Source: Rhizoctonia solani
Taxonomy: Eukaryota > Basidiomycota > Agaricomycetes > Cantharellales > Ceratobasidiaceae
Assembly: GCF_016906535.1 (NCBI RefSeq)
Contig: NC_057374.1
Location: forward strand, 1,302,001 to 1,366,000
Direction: 5' to 3'
DNA length: 64,000 nt
Each line of letters opens with the position of its first letter. The first letter of the stretch is position 1. A program made the position numbers and the translations under genes. The notes beneath the pieces are model-generated. The model did no database searches. It saw nothing but the letters and a program-made list of their open reading frames with translations, and had not been told where the DNA came from. Below, piece by piece: positions 13,004 through 25,389 of the stretch.

Positions 13004-14641
13004 ATGAAGTTCTGTAGCTTCCCGCCGAAGTTCTGCAAATTATTCTGAGACTGGTTCCCCGGGATAACCTTGCATCTGCTTCTCTAGTCTGCAAAACCTG
13101 GAGATCTATCATTCTCCCTCTACTTTACCGCTCTATTTGCTTGTATCCAAAGGAGAACGAAGCAGAAAACCGGTGGCAAGATGTACTCTTCAACAGTTCT
13201 ATACACCAGCAGGATGGTATAACGTCATTAACTAGCTACGTGAATCATCTTCGCGTTCGACTGTACATGGATGAACAAAAACTGAGCGACTTTTATTCGG
13301 TGGCATCAAGTATGAATAACTTGAAGCATCTGGGTTGGACGGTATCGATATTGCAAGGAAAAGGGGTCGATTGGTATGGTACTCTGGTTCGCCTATGTCA
13401 AAAACTCCCCAAGCTCCAGTCGATTAGTCTAACTATGGTTCAGAATGAAATACCCCTGGTGCGTACCATTGATTTGCACCGAAGCTGCGATCATACTAAC
13501 AGGTCTTTGATAGGGTGATCTAGACGAGGTAAATAAATCTATAAAGATGGTGAACATGATAGTGAAGCTCGATGTTCCCATTATAAAGATCGTACCACTG
13601 ACGAATTTGCGGGATCTCTCTATTACGCTAGACGGACTCACAGGTTGGATCAATTATGTTTTAATCCTTCACTTGGAACTAACATCGGAATTGACTTAGG
13701 GGAGGATCCCGACGACGAATTGCCCAGTACTCTTGTGGAATTTATTCAAGGAGCCAGTAACATCGAGTCACTGAGTTTAGCGTTTGAGGAGGATGAGGAA
13801 AGAGGGGCACCTCCTTGGGGATCTATCGACTTGTTTAGCAAACTGGGTTCAGATTGCTCCCCAATCTACGCATACTCGAGACCAAATCTCTCTACTTGGC
13901 TCCCATCGATAACTATAGTGGCCCCGAGTTCAGACAATTTATCCGGAGCAGCAACAAGCTCCAGAAGATAATTTTGTCGACAGATGGATACGATAGTACT
14001 CCAGGGCTCCTCTATCCACCGGGGCTCATTCTGACACCTACAGATATGGAGGAGATGATGCCTTCAATCCGCCATTTTGGAGGCCCGGGTCTCTTGGTCA
14101 GGGAACTTTTAAAATCAACACTTACGAAACAAATACAATTACTTGAATTCCGTGAACCAGGAGTGCCTGAGCTTGGGAGTCTAGTAATGTTCTTCAGGAT
14201 TTGGACAACTTTGTCCTAGACGAAATGCCGAACTTGAGGGGATTGGGGTATTTTAACGGTTATGAAGAAGGCGATGAATGGGGAGCTATCGCAAATCTGC
14301 TATCTAAATTGGCTACAAAGCTGCCTGCGTTAGAGGAGCTAATTCTAGTGCAATTCAACTGGCCGGAACATAACCAATTGGTTAGTTTCAGCATCAGATT
14401 TCCTGTGCATAATTATTCAATCCACATTTTATAGGATCGGTTGCTGGAGGCGATCCAACCATTACCACGTCTTCGTAGATTGGCCATCGGCCTATGGCAC
14501 TCAAAAATCTCCACTCGCGAGTTCGTGGATAATATTCAACATTTTTACGAACGAATTGGGGCACCGTGTCCTGAAGTAAACGTGGATATCATCAACCCAG
14601 TAACTTTTAGTCTCGGTTTGTTAAATCGGGTACATTCGTAA
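13004..14641 (+). CDS. F-box/LRR-like protein gene with apparent frame breaks (possible pseudogene)
   Basis: An F-box begins at 13018 (LPAEVLQIILRLVPRDNL, then ASLVCKTWRSIILPLLYR). It is followed by leucine-rich segments such as LPKLQSISLTMVQNEIPL, LPNLRILETKSLYL, LPALEELILVQFNWPE and LPRLRRLAIGLW, ending at 14641. Introns at about 13459-13513 and 14380-14434 fit normal splice signals. Three joins are not explained by introns. The only nearby ATG (13004) is one base out of frame with the F-box. The frame changes again near 13850 and near 14185, where no intron of usable length fits. Either the copy is decaying or the assembly has single-base errors. If functional, it would be a substrate receptor of an SCF ubiquitin ligase; such genes form large families in Agaricomycetes. 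Confidence 0.62.
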
Positions 14642-16006
14642 CCTGCTTGAATTGACTTGGCATAAATTCGGTCTAGTAGTACTGTTTTAAATCATGATCA
14701 TCCACCCCTTATGTCTTGATGTGGCTATACATACACGTAACGCGATTAGTTCCCGACCACTGTTGGGCATCATATTCCAAGTAATACGATGTGGTCGCCC
14801 GTTCTGTGGAGAGTGAAGTACTTTGATCGTTACTATACTGAATGCATCTTAGGTAGATGCTAGCATACAATGAACTTGACACTTGGCTCTGCCCTTCCTA
14901 TACGTAGGTTTATCAAATCTTTCCGCTCTTGATTTACAGTGAGTCATGATCAGACCCGATTGGCCTCGGACCATAAGCCGGTATCAAGCCACGTGCATGC
15001 ACCAAGGTGATATAGGTAGCCCGGCCGAGCATACACAAAGGAGACTTCGGGTGGCGATAAGCGCATAATAGTGTCAATCAGCAAGAAGCCTCCGGATATT
15101 AGCTTATGGAAGGCTGTTATCGCTTGCAAGTGCATATATACACTTGTTCCTAATCTGTGAAATTGATATAACAGAACACGCCTCTACAGAGGTTCGGAAA
15201 TTGGAAACAAAACGTGCCACAATCGTCGATGAAGTGTGGAGGCACATCGTTTCATTTCAAGTCGTTTGCCCCGGTTCCTGCCCCATTTGGAATATTGGAT
15301 ATACCGGATAGCGCTAGCAAGTTACTCCAGCCAAGTTGTTGCGAGCACGCGAAAGGCAGGTGATGTACACGAGGCAATAGTAGGATTTAGGTGGGGGTTC
15401 TTATGACGATGAACGCCTATTGCAGCGTGTTTGGCGGTAGCGTTGGAGCTTCGCACCGCCCCGTAAAATATCTCGCATGGTATCGAACAGTCGAGAATGT
15501 ATAGGTCGAGCGAGGCCGAGGTCGCGTTTGGAAGTTACGAGTCATTGATGGGCCTAGCGCGGTCTGGTTCAAGAATGATCTATGGAGCTGTTCAGTCGTG
15601 TCTTAATATGGATCGGTCGTATAGGGGCTAATGGCGCGCGAGTTGGATCAGGAGGGCCACGAGGCCTGCTTGTTTTGTCACTTTCCGAGTAAGAAGAAAG
15701 ATAGCTAAAGACGTAATAGGAATACTCTTGATCCATAAGGGTGAATCAGCGAAAAAGATATACCGTACGCAGTGAGTTGCGCGCATATAATGAGCTGGTT
15801 GTGGCGAGTGGCCCGATGCGTATCGTGGTTTGGTAGACTGCACAGCCACCGAGACCGAGCCCGGAAGAGTCCGAAAGGAGAGCTCCAAAGAACCACAACT
15901 ACGAACCGACCAAAACTTTGGCAAATCTGAAATCGAAATAATATCAGTTGACGATTACCACCACACCCCCACTTACCTTGTCTCCGCATCCCGTCCGGTC
16001 TCTACG
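14642..16006. other. Intergenic region upstream of the Vta1 gene
   Basis: No supported gene, tRNA or repeat is visible in this 1.36-kb gap. The last 200 bases are presumably the promoter and 5' leader of the Vta1 homologue. Confidence 0.4.
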
Positions 16007-18390
16007 ATGCCTCTCCCACAAGTCCCACCTGAGCTTAAGCCTATCGCGCCGTTCCTCCAGCGCGCGGACGAGATGAGGGCCAAGGATCCGATTATATCAT
16101 TCTGGTGGGTATTTAGTGGACAGGTTCCGGTAGATGAGCTAAATACAATAATTAATATAGGTGCGAATACTACGCAGTGAAGAAAGGATTGAGTCTGAAG
16201 CTGTCGGGCGGTGGAGGACGACAATTTCTGGCGAAACTGATGGACTCGCTGGAAGCCACGAAGAAGGCACTGCGTGACCATGAGTCGATACAGAACGAAG
16301 AGGTGGCGTACTTGTATGTTGAGAACTTTGCCGATAGGGTGCGCGCTCTTGCTCAAGCACGTAAACAGACTATTGACGTAGCCACAGATATTCGTCATGG
16401 CTGACGAAGAAGACCGCCGCGGCGCAGCTTCTCGGTCGACGGCCAAGAAGTTCCTTGCCGCAGGCCAATTCTATGACTTGCTCGGCGCCTTTGATAACGT
16501 CAAACTATCCCATACTCCGAAGACAATCGAGAAACGAACCTACTCTGTGAGTAATTGTATATGAACCTGTATGTGCATTCACTCAAGATTTCCCACAGAA
16601 ATGGAGAGCCACAGAGATATCCAAAGCCTTTCGAGATGGCCGAGCACCACCCCCACCTCCTTCGCCCTCTGCTCCGGTCGATTCGCAACTCCCATCAAGC
16701 CTAACGGATCCAAGCGCGTCTCAAACATTGACAATTGGTTCTACGAGCTCACTTCCTCTGGAAGCTCCATCGCCCTCTTCTCCCCCTCCAACTGCGCACA
16801 CCCATAATCGTAGCCAAAGCTCCCAATCACCATCCACGGCCACGACATCATCCCTTATTACGTCTGTGAACGGATCCGGATTTGGAAATGGAAACGGTAC
16901 TGGAAGTACATCGAGGCGTCGAGCCTCTGATGTATCTACGACTACGCCTACTCGTTCGGCCGGAGGCTCAAGCCCGTTGTGGAGTAACCGAGTATATTCG
17001 CCACCTGACGCGCCCGGGAGGGACGGGAATCCTCCTAGCGTTATAGAGAGCCCAATCAAGGAGAAACGTGTTCGCAGGGGGTTGAGCAACTTGAGTAGTC
17101 GTGCGACGCCCGGCGTAGACGAAGAGGACAGTGGGACAGATTTGGGAACGGACGAAGACGGGAATGGGGGCCACTTACGAGGGGACGCCAGGAGAAGCAG
17201 GTTTAATTCTACTGAGAACGGACACGAGGCCAGTGGAGAGAGCGTTGTTGGGAGCAATGGCGTATGGGACAACCGACAGGTAGGTTATAATGACACATAT
17301 TTTACATACTCAACTCATTCTAATATCTTCTATCAAGGCTAGTCTTGCCGTTCAACCACCCGAAAGTCGTCAGGCAAGCTTCGCTCAACGGCCATCGGAT
17401 TCTGCGATCCACGGACAAGGACCAACTAGCCCCACAGCTGCCAGCCTACCCGTCATAAATGGACCACCCACTCTTATTCCCGGCACAGCAAATACTGATT
17501 CCACTCCATCTTCCCAATCGTCGTCCAAGCAAACCTCCCCTAGGTCTGGTCATCCTAACGTTCCAGGTAGACACCCATCACCTTCGGCAAGCACAGCAAC
17601 CCCCGCCTCTTCTCACGCATCAATCCCACCAGCCAGCTCTCCTGCACCGAAAACTGATTCACCCACCGAGTCCACAAGTACTCCCACGGGATCTCCGGCT
17701 GGTGCAAACGCTCTTGCCACGGCGCTGGTCTTGCCACCACGACGCGTTCATTTCTCGGGATCAACTGTTGGGGGTCTCAGCAGTGTCGCATCTTCTTCAC
17801 CAGAGTCATCCCCTGAACAAATGTCGATCCCACTTCCAGACCAGCGGGCGCCTCTTCAAATCACCGGTCCCCCTCCAACCGCTAGTCCTACGAACTCACG
17901 ACGGTATGAGCCTACTCCACGCGCGCCACCCGCGATCCTTCCTCCTCCGGATGTGGACGCACTTCCCCCTCTCACTGGTGCATTGGTCCGACCTCAAGCA
18001 TATCAGATCAATCGCGCCATTCCAAACGTAGCTTATCCCACGGCTTCGGCTCCTCCATATCCTGAGCCTACTTACGTCGCCCCACCGGCACTTGTTCAGC
18101 CACACCCACATGGGCATCATCATTCTCCTTCCCAATCTCATTCGCACTCTCCATCCCAGACCCATGCACTGGTTCAGGTGCCCCAGCAGTCATCTTATCC
18201 TTATACTCCCGCGACACCACATGCCAAACCTGCTTCGCCCCCTTTGCCAACCGCGATCTCTGGCCCGTCCACTCAGCGAGCACAGAAGCATGCCAAGTTT
18301 GCCATCTCCGCGTTGGACTATGACGATCTCGAAACGGCCCGGAGGGAGTTGTTGAACGCGTTGGCTATCGTGAATGGGCGCGCAACCTAA
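16007..18390 (+). CDS. VTA1: Vacuolar protein sorting-associated protein Vta1 homologue
   Basis: Five exons fit exactly: 16007-16104, 16161-16338, 16388-16546, 16599-17279 and 17338-18390, encoding 722 residues. The N-terminal Vta1/LIP5 MIT-like region is clear: PPELKPIAPFLQRADEMRA, FWCEYYAVKKGLSLK, then YVENFADRIFVMADEEDR, AKKFLAAGQFYDLL and KWRATEISKAFRDGR. The C-terminal helix pair AKFAISALDYDDLETARRE is the Vta1 dimerisation region that contacts Vps4. Between them lies a roughly 480-residue Pro/Ser/Thr-rich linker with a His-rich stretch near 18110-18165, much longer than in yeast Vta1 (about 330 residues in total). Vta1 stimulates the Vps4 ATPase that disassembles ESCRT-III on endosomes. 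The start was chosen because it gives the conserved N-terminus directly. Confidence 0.9.
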
Positions 18391-18869
18391 TCAGAACGTA
18401 CATTATTTTTGTATTTGAAACTCAGTATCTTGTCGGTGTATACCTCTCCTAGTAGAGTGGATCTGTATGTCTGTGCTTTTACGATTCCCGGCCGGCTCGG
18501 CCCGGTCCTTTTTTCTTTTCTTTTTAAGTTACGTCCCTCCACCTACGTACAATTGCCTCTTTTTATACGCGCTCATGGTTAGTTTATTGTATGGTTTCGG
18601 TTGCACGTTTTTTTTGCAGGTGTGGTACTTGGCTAGTGAAGCTAAATGATGAAATCTAGTTGAAGTTTAATTATTGGATCCCTGAGATTTGACAAATATT
18701 GCCTTGAGAACTCCGCAATTGACTCTAGTCGCCATGACACGCTTCTGTCGATCCAACTGCAGCGGTACAAGATTCAATTGAAACGAATAGACTCCTTTAC
18801 AATACAATCAAAGCCAAAATAGCATGGCTTTAACAACTCTTTACTACAATATACGTCAGAATACTTTTC
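18391..18869. other. 3' intergenic region, convergent genes
   Basis: This holds the 3' regions of the Vta1 and glycerol-3-phosphate dehydrogenase genes, with T-rich tracts near 18505-18525 and 18605-18620. I see nothing else. Confidence 0.5.
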
Positions 18870-21582
18870 TTATACACCTCCACCGCTCCTCTCGACCGGG
18901 ATCCTCCTCCTTTGAGTGTGGCTGGCCGAGGCTGATTCGGGAGTCAGAGATACTTCCTTGACACTGGCGACTACATCCAAAAAGTCTTCGTAGCTCAGAC
19001 CGGCGGCATGAGTCTCGGCCTTGTTTTCCCTCTGGCCTGCGCCGACTGGGCTCATACCCTTGAGACTGAACCCATTTTGGAACGCGGTCTCTTCTAATGC
19101 GCGAGTGATATCCGAATCCCGTACGGCGCTATAAGAGGGGAGCGAGTGGACAACCTCGTGGAGAGCTGGGAGCGAAATAGACGCTGTCCCTGAAGGAGAT
19201 CGGGTCGAATGCTGTTCGAATCCACGACGAAGCGCCTCGAGTTCTTCGGAAGAGAACAATGCACGGCCATCTTGGCCTTGAGACGTTTGAGACGTTCGTC
19301 GAGAGTTGGCACCCGTCACGGCGTTCCAGATTCTCTGGGTTATTCCACCTGTTCCACCGATCCCGGCAACTAGTTTGCTGATACCAAGGGACTTGACTTG
19401 ATCGGGTGCGTTAAAGAGACCCATGCTAACTAGGAATTCGGCAGTATGCTCGATTTCTCGCTTTCTGCGCGCAGTATCCCAGCCAAGTTCATCTCCCATT
19501 ACAGAAACGACTCGAGGAAGGGCTTCAAGCGCTGCCTGAGCGTTTAAGAAGGCCAGACGGGAGCGACGAGCGAGGAAATCAGTGGCAGTTTGCGCGTACT
19601 CGTTCCTCACTGCGTAGCGAATTTCTGCCTCGATGACTAAGGGTCTGATGAGGTACTATCCACAATACGAGGTTATGGGTACTTACAAGGATAGGCAGGA
19701 GCAAGACGTCGACCGTAGATTGGCCATGTTAGTCCAGTTGGTTCGGCAAGTTCGCATACAGCGTATGCACGGTCACCATAGTTGTCGGAAAGATGTTTGG
19801 CAACCTCAGTCTCAAGCCCATACTAATAGCCGCATATACTTAGCCTGCAGTCAACTTTATCTGGCGAGTTAGATTACTCACGCGTTGAACCAATCCAATG
19901 AACATGTTCTTGCTCCAGGAATCGCTTCCAACGAGTCGTACTTTCTCTGTTACGCACGGTCCAGCCTTGGCGCCCAATCCAAACGTCTCCACCGCACGAT
20001 CAACGGTTTCCTCAGCCATCGCACGATAAGTCGTCCATTTGCCCCCCGCGATCGTAATGAGACCAGAGTCAGCAACGTTAATCATATGATTCCTCACAAG
20101 GCCTTCAGTAGATTTGGCAGCCGGGTCGCGAACGAGCGGGCGTAGGCCAGACCAGGCGCTCAAGACGTCACCACGGCGGACTTTGATATCAGGAGACAAG
20201 TACCGACGGACTTCTTCCAAAATCCAGCGAATATCTTCTTCCTTGGGACGCGGCTCTCGCTCTACCTCAGAGGGTGAGTCAGTCGTACCAGCGATCGTGT
20301 TTCCTTGCCAGGGGAGGCAGAACAGTACACGTCCGTCACTAGTTGAGGGATCGAGGAGGCCCATACTACGTGGGCTGTAATAGTTTGGCAGTGTGATATG
20401 GACCCCACTTGAAGGGGAGACAATAGGCTTGAGCTCAGCTGCAGCTTGCGGCGATGCACCCGGCGCAGAGGCAGCATCCATTTGGAGAATTGCATCTGTA
20501 AATGGGCCGGTCGCATTGATAATGCCCTTGATGCATATTCATGTGATTAATGCGAACCAAGGGTTTGAGTGACTGTTTCGTACCTTGGCTTTGACTTCCC
20601 ATTCTTTCCCAGTGAGTTCATCTTTAACTCGACCCCCAATTATCTTTCCAGCAGCATTCTTGCGAAGAGCTGTCAGGGATACGTGGTTTGTGGCGACTGC
20701 ACCATGAAGAACTGCGGTCATAATAAGAGCGACATTCATACGGGAGTCGTTGTGTTGGCCATCATAATAGACGACAGCACCAACAAGTCCTTCCCGTTTG
20801 AGCATAGGGAATGCCTCAAGAGCCTTCCCGCGAGACATAAGGTAGGAAGTTTCCATGTTTTGCGAGCCGGCTAGTAGATCGTACATCTTGCAGCCTGCGT
20901 AATAATAAGGAACCTGCCAATATCTAGTGGAACATTTAGTGCAAGTAAAACAGGATGTCCGCTGACGCACTTGTAAAGAGGCAGCATGATCGGGAGAGCA
21001 TGACTGAGATATGGGGCAGTGTGTAAGAAAACCCGACGTTCATGAAGAGCTTCGCGAACAAGTTTGTATTGCTCGTAGTCGAGTTCAAAAACGGCCTTTT
21101 GAAGATATCGTACTCCACCGTGCACAAGCTTAGTTGATTTGCTCGAAGTTCCTGAAAATTGGTCAATAAATGCGAAATCATCGTTCAATCACCCATCGCT
21201 TACCTGAGCTAAAATCGTCTCGCTCAATCAGTGCTACTTTGAGACCACGGGTGGCAGCATCAACTGCTACACCAGCACCAGTAGCACCACCCCCAACAAT
21301 AAGTAAGTCGAACTCGTCGGAGGTGTCGTCCTCTGGGCGAATACGAGTAATGCTTCCACTCTCGGGGCGTTTACCAGTCTGGAGAGCCTTGAGCATCTGA
21401 GCACGGGTCGGCGGGTCCCATCGTTGGGGTAGCTTGCGGAACCCGATCTCATTCTCTGGGGCATCGGCATTGGCAATCTGTGCAGTGAAAATATAGTATG
21501 TCGTCACTGCCGTTGCAGCTGCCGATGCATATAAAATTGGTGCCCGGCGTTGCCGAAGAGCCTGTGCAGATCGTCGCAACAT
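18870..21582 (-). CDS. GUT2: Mitochondrial FAD-dependent glycerol-3-phosphate dehydrogenase
   Basis: The start at 21582 gives an Arg-rich presequence ([15 protein letters not shown]) and a short hydrophobic segment, as expected for an inner-membrane protein. The FAD-binding motif [16 protein letters not shown] lies at about residues 88-103. It is followed across an intron by [20 protein letters not shown], a hallmark of GlpD/Gut2. Later exons carry [21 protein letters not shown] and [20 protein letters not shown]. The C-terminal domain (18870-19610) continues beyond the usual dehydrogenase fold with [14 protein letters not shown] and [15 protein letters not shown], spaced like a degenerate EF-hand pair. 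The enzyme oxidises glycerol-3-phosphate to dihydroxyacetone phosphate and passes electrons to ubiquinone (glycerol catabolism and the glycerophosphate shuttle). It could feed the same quinone pool as the alternative oxidase encoded at 54.1 kb. Confidence 0.93.
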
Positions 21583-22086
21583 CGTGATAGATGGTGGAAG
21601 CGATATGTGTGGGAATGAGAGGTTAGATGACTGGTCGGGGTCAGTTGCAAGTGTGTGGTTAACCGATCACTTATGCACTTGCTTTATTATGGCAACACGA
21701 AATTCACTTGACGCATCGGGCCGACCCGGTCCGGAACCTTTCCCGGTGTACTGCAGGCACGTTTATCCCCGCGACAGGTGGGTTACGATGATACCCCACT
21801 AACACAGTTGAATTCCATAACTAATTCCATAACTTAAATACTTTGACTCACCAAGATATTACCAGTGATGAACGTGAGGACAAGAGGTGTTATGCAAACT
21901 AAATCCCGGTATTCCGATATCAATATCACTACCCTAAAATGGCAAGAAGATCGCCGTAGAATGTCAGAAAATTATGTGAATTATAACAGTGTACAGTATA
22001 TTCATGGCAATTCTAAGCATATCTCGTGATTAGAACTATTCCATAACTCATTCCATAAATCAAGCACGCAAGCTGTTGAGCCCGAG
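21583..22086. other. Promoter region of the glycerol-3-phosphate dehydrogenase gene
   Basis: Motif ATTCCATAA occurs twice at about 21811-21833 and twice more at about 22039-22058, as two spaced pairs. No gene is seen. The function of the repeated motif is unknown. Confidence 0.4.
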
Positions 22087-24209
22087 TCAAGCTCGTTCAA
22101 CCCCAGATTCTTTATTCTCGGCTTGTTCCATCGCCCACCTTTCATCTGTTTCATTGCTCATCGGGATCTCCTTCATCAAAAAGACCGAAATAAACCCTGC
22201 TCCTGCGATGCCGATGAATACTCTCCACAGCACTGCCAACGAGTCGGCAAATGCCTCCCTGACTTGTGTCCTGAGTGGCTCCTCTAAGGCCCCAATGAAT
22301 GGAATTGCCGAAAACGCAATCTCAGTCCCGCCCGGAAACATTGACGAGAACTCGGAAGGAAGGCGTTTGGAAAGCTCGGTTTGGAGAACAGATGAGCCAA
22401 TGGCAACTCCGTATGTCCCTGCGAAGGTTCGTATGAAGGCGAGCAAGGCTAGCGCGGATGCATTGAGCGAGACAGGAAGGGGGGCCAAGACAGGGAAATT
22501 AGTGCTAGCGTAAAGAATACCTGCACCAACTCCAATAATAATCTAGGTGCTTTTAAGCAAAAGATACACATTAAAAATAAAGTGGGGACTATACCTGGAA
22601 ACCGATCGATTTCGCCATAGAGGTATCTGCCTTGACCATGCTAAGTAAACCCAGCCCAATGGTGGTAATCACCCAGGCAACATAGTTCTGAGGCCTATAC
22701 TTCTTGAATACGACAGCGGAAATACCGGTCAACTAATCCGTTCATGAGTTAGCCCACGCATTCATATGGCCGTGCATACAAAGTGACTCACGATCGCAAA
22801 AGGCGCCTATCAAATTATATCATAGTCCCCATGTGAGCATCAAGTAAAGTGAGACAGAACTGGGGCGCGCTTACCACGGTGAATGCGATCCCAAAAAGAT
22901 CGACTCCGGACCTGATCGGTGAAGCACCTTTTGAGCCCTGGTAGTATACGGGCAGATAGTCTGATACGTTCCATTAGCATGGGTTCGCTTGCTGCATGGA
23001 TAAGGCAACTTACAGACAATGCCAGTAACCAGTATTCCATGAAGAAATACTCCCAAATATCCACTGAGACTGGTTCGATTCCATAACAGCTCGCGAGGGA
23101 GGATGGGTTCTGTGGCCCAGTTGAACTCGTAAACAAATGTAACCAGGAGGCCTAGCAATCCGACGACAAGAGGTACAAGTACTTGATATGATTTCCAGGG
23201 ATGGAGTGCTCCAGCCCAGGTTAAAGCAAGCACCACAGATGTTGTCGAGGCAATGACCAGAATGTTTCCACTGGGTCAACCAATGAAGTCAGTCGCTTGG
23301 CACGTCAGTGTGATGAATAAACTTACACCCAATCAATTCGGCGAATCTTCTCGTTGAATGGCTCCTTGGGAGTGTTGAGGTTCAAGAACAAGAGCACGAG
23401 AACAATTGCAATCCCAACAATAGGAATGTTGATATCTGCGAACTGGTAAGCATAACTCATACAACCCAAACACTGAACATACAAAAAAGCCAACGCCAGT
23501 TGCTTTCAGCAAATGCGCCTCCAACTGGGGGTCCTATGGCACTGGCAATAGCCCAAACGGCACCGACGATCCCCAAGTACGGCCCGCGTTCAGCGAGTGA
23601 GACAAGGTCGGCGACAATAATATCAGTAAGCGTAATGATCCCACCCCCACCAATTCCTTGGATTGTGCGTCCGGCAATCAGAGCGGACATATTTGGTGCT
23701 GCACCGCATATAGCTGACCCAATGGCGAATATGACGAGGGAAGCTAGCATTACTGGGCGCCTACAAGCAGAGTCACAGTTGAGTGTTTGGTTTCGATTGG
23801 TACATACTCATAGTGCCTTACCGCCCGAAGATGTCGGCTAGCCCGCCACTCATCGGCATGAAGGCCGTGGAACCCAGAGTATATGCGGAGCCAACCCACG
23901 CGAAATCGTGGCCATGAAGGGCCTCCACGATGGTAGGAAGTGCAGTAGATACGGATGTCTGTGGCATATGATTGTGAGTTAATGAATCTCCCAGTTGGTT
24001 GAATAAATTACGAGTTCCAAGGCACTCAGAAACGTAGAAGCGCAGATGGCAACGAATATTAGCCAAAATCGAGCGCCCTTCTTCTGCGACGCGGGAGTGA
24101 TAGTGGCTTGATCACCAGCGTCGAGCGACTGGACAGGAGACTTATTGTCCATCGCGGCTATTGGTAATGCGCTAGGCTCCACTCTTGGTGAAGAAGAGGG
24201 CGAAACCAT
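22087..24209 (-). CDS. MFS drug:H+ antiporter, DHA2-like
   Basis: About eight exons encode a 12-14 helix major facilitator protein. A cytosolic N-terminus of about 45 residues precedes the first helix (ARFWLIFVAICASTFLSALE). Then come SVSTALPTIVEALHGHDFAW, VGSAYTLGSTAFMPMSGGLA with DIFGRRP (motif A region), IAGRTIQGIGGGGIITLTD and VGAVWAIASAIGPPVGGAFA, which carries the GPxxGG motif of helix 5 that marks drug exporters. Later helices include WVGNILVIASTTSVVLALTW. The last exon (22087-22488) carries the final helices and an acidic tail. The start at 24209 is supported by the upstream gap. Family role: proton-driven export of toxic or secondary compounds at the plasma membrane. The substrate is unknown. 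Confidence 0.88.
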
Positions 24210-25389
24210 GGCTATCTAAGTGATGAGGCAGGAAGGCGAAGGTTTTTGCCCCTTATCGTTTTCAACAAGCAACTAATATACTCTGGTACATCCTCGGGAT
24301 ATATCATCCAGTAAACCTCACCGACCCCAGGACGCGCGTGCCTTTGGTGAGTTGATAATGAGCATTTTGTGGGGATTACCTATGATATAGGCGCCGACCA
24401 TGAGAGTATCGGTGGTTGTGGTCACTTCGGGGCCTGCGGAGAACGCGATTGGCTCGGGGAGACACGACTGGCGTGGCCGAGCCCGATGACGAATTAGTTA
24501 TCATGCTAGATATCAGGCCTCATTATCCCTATCAATGGCTCCGAATGACAACCGGCCTCAGCCATCTTGTAACCTCGTTTTCTCCGTATCTGTGCGTGAT
24601 ATTGAATCTCCGGGTACACCGTTAAATGCTCGAGTATATTCAGCAAATGTGATGAAGTTTGGGTACTTGAAACGAAGAAATCAACGCTTGAAGTGCGACC
24701 AAGGATATAACGCCAACTCCTTCTTTGTTAGGTAGATAAATTTTTGATGAGATGGAGAGCTTTCCCAACTTTGGTAACATGCCCGCCGTACGACTATCGG
24801 GGATAGATCCAGGGGGAGGTTTGAGGCTCCGATCCCTCGACTGCTATCGGCTTTGCAAAAGTACAACATGGAAGCTTGTAACTCGACCTATTGAAGTGGC
24901 TTTCAACAAGCAATACTTAGTAATAGTCGAAACCCTCTCTCCACAGAGCTAATGCACCTCCAGATGGGCGTGCTACGGCGCATTGGCTCCGTTAACGCAA
25001 GGCTATTAGTTCTGGTATCAAGGCGCCCAAGACACCGGAGCACGATTGTCTTGTTTTCTCCTCGAATGGATTTCCAAGTTCGGGTCACCAAAGCAAGTAC
25101 AGTGGTATTGACAGTCAACGTCCAAAGTGAATCACTTTCAGTCCCCACAATTCAGCTTCCGGCGCTTAATCACCATTACCCAATACGAATTTGCAATCAA
25201 AAATTACTCTTTACTTTGATCATCACCTCACTAACCTCTAGTCAGGTTTATATACCGTTCTGGGGTGTTACTGAACGGCGAGTATCCAGGTATTTGGATA
25301 TAATAGAACTAATATAAACAACACATACGTCTCACTTAGGTAGCTGACTTTCCCACCGACCCGGAACTAGCTCATTCATTCCGCTCACG
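24210..25389. other. Divergent intergenic region (MFS exporter / NOP56)
   Basis: No supported gene. Open frames on both strands around 24900-25320 overlap one another and show no motif. The final bases before 25390 are the NOP56 leader. Confidence 0.4.

Noticed and set aside
16721..17272. 183-codon minus frame opposite the Vta1 linker
   Set aside because: It is the antisense shadow of a low-complexity Ser/Pro-rich coding region.
24952..25317. 121-codon plus frame upstream of NOP56
   Set aside because: No family motif, an antisense frame is open in the same place, and it lies where a promoter is expected.
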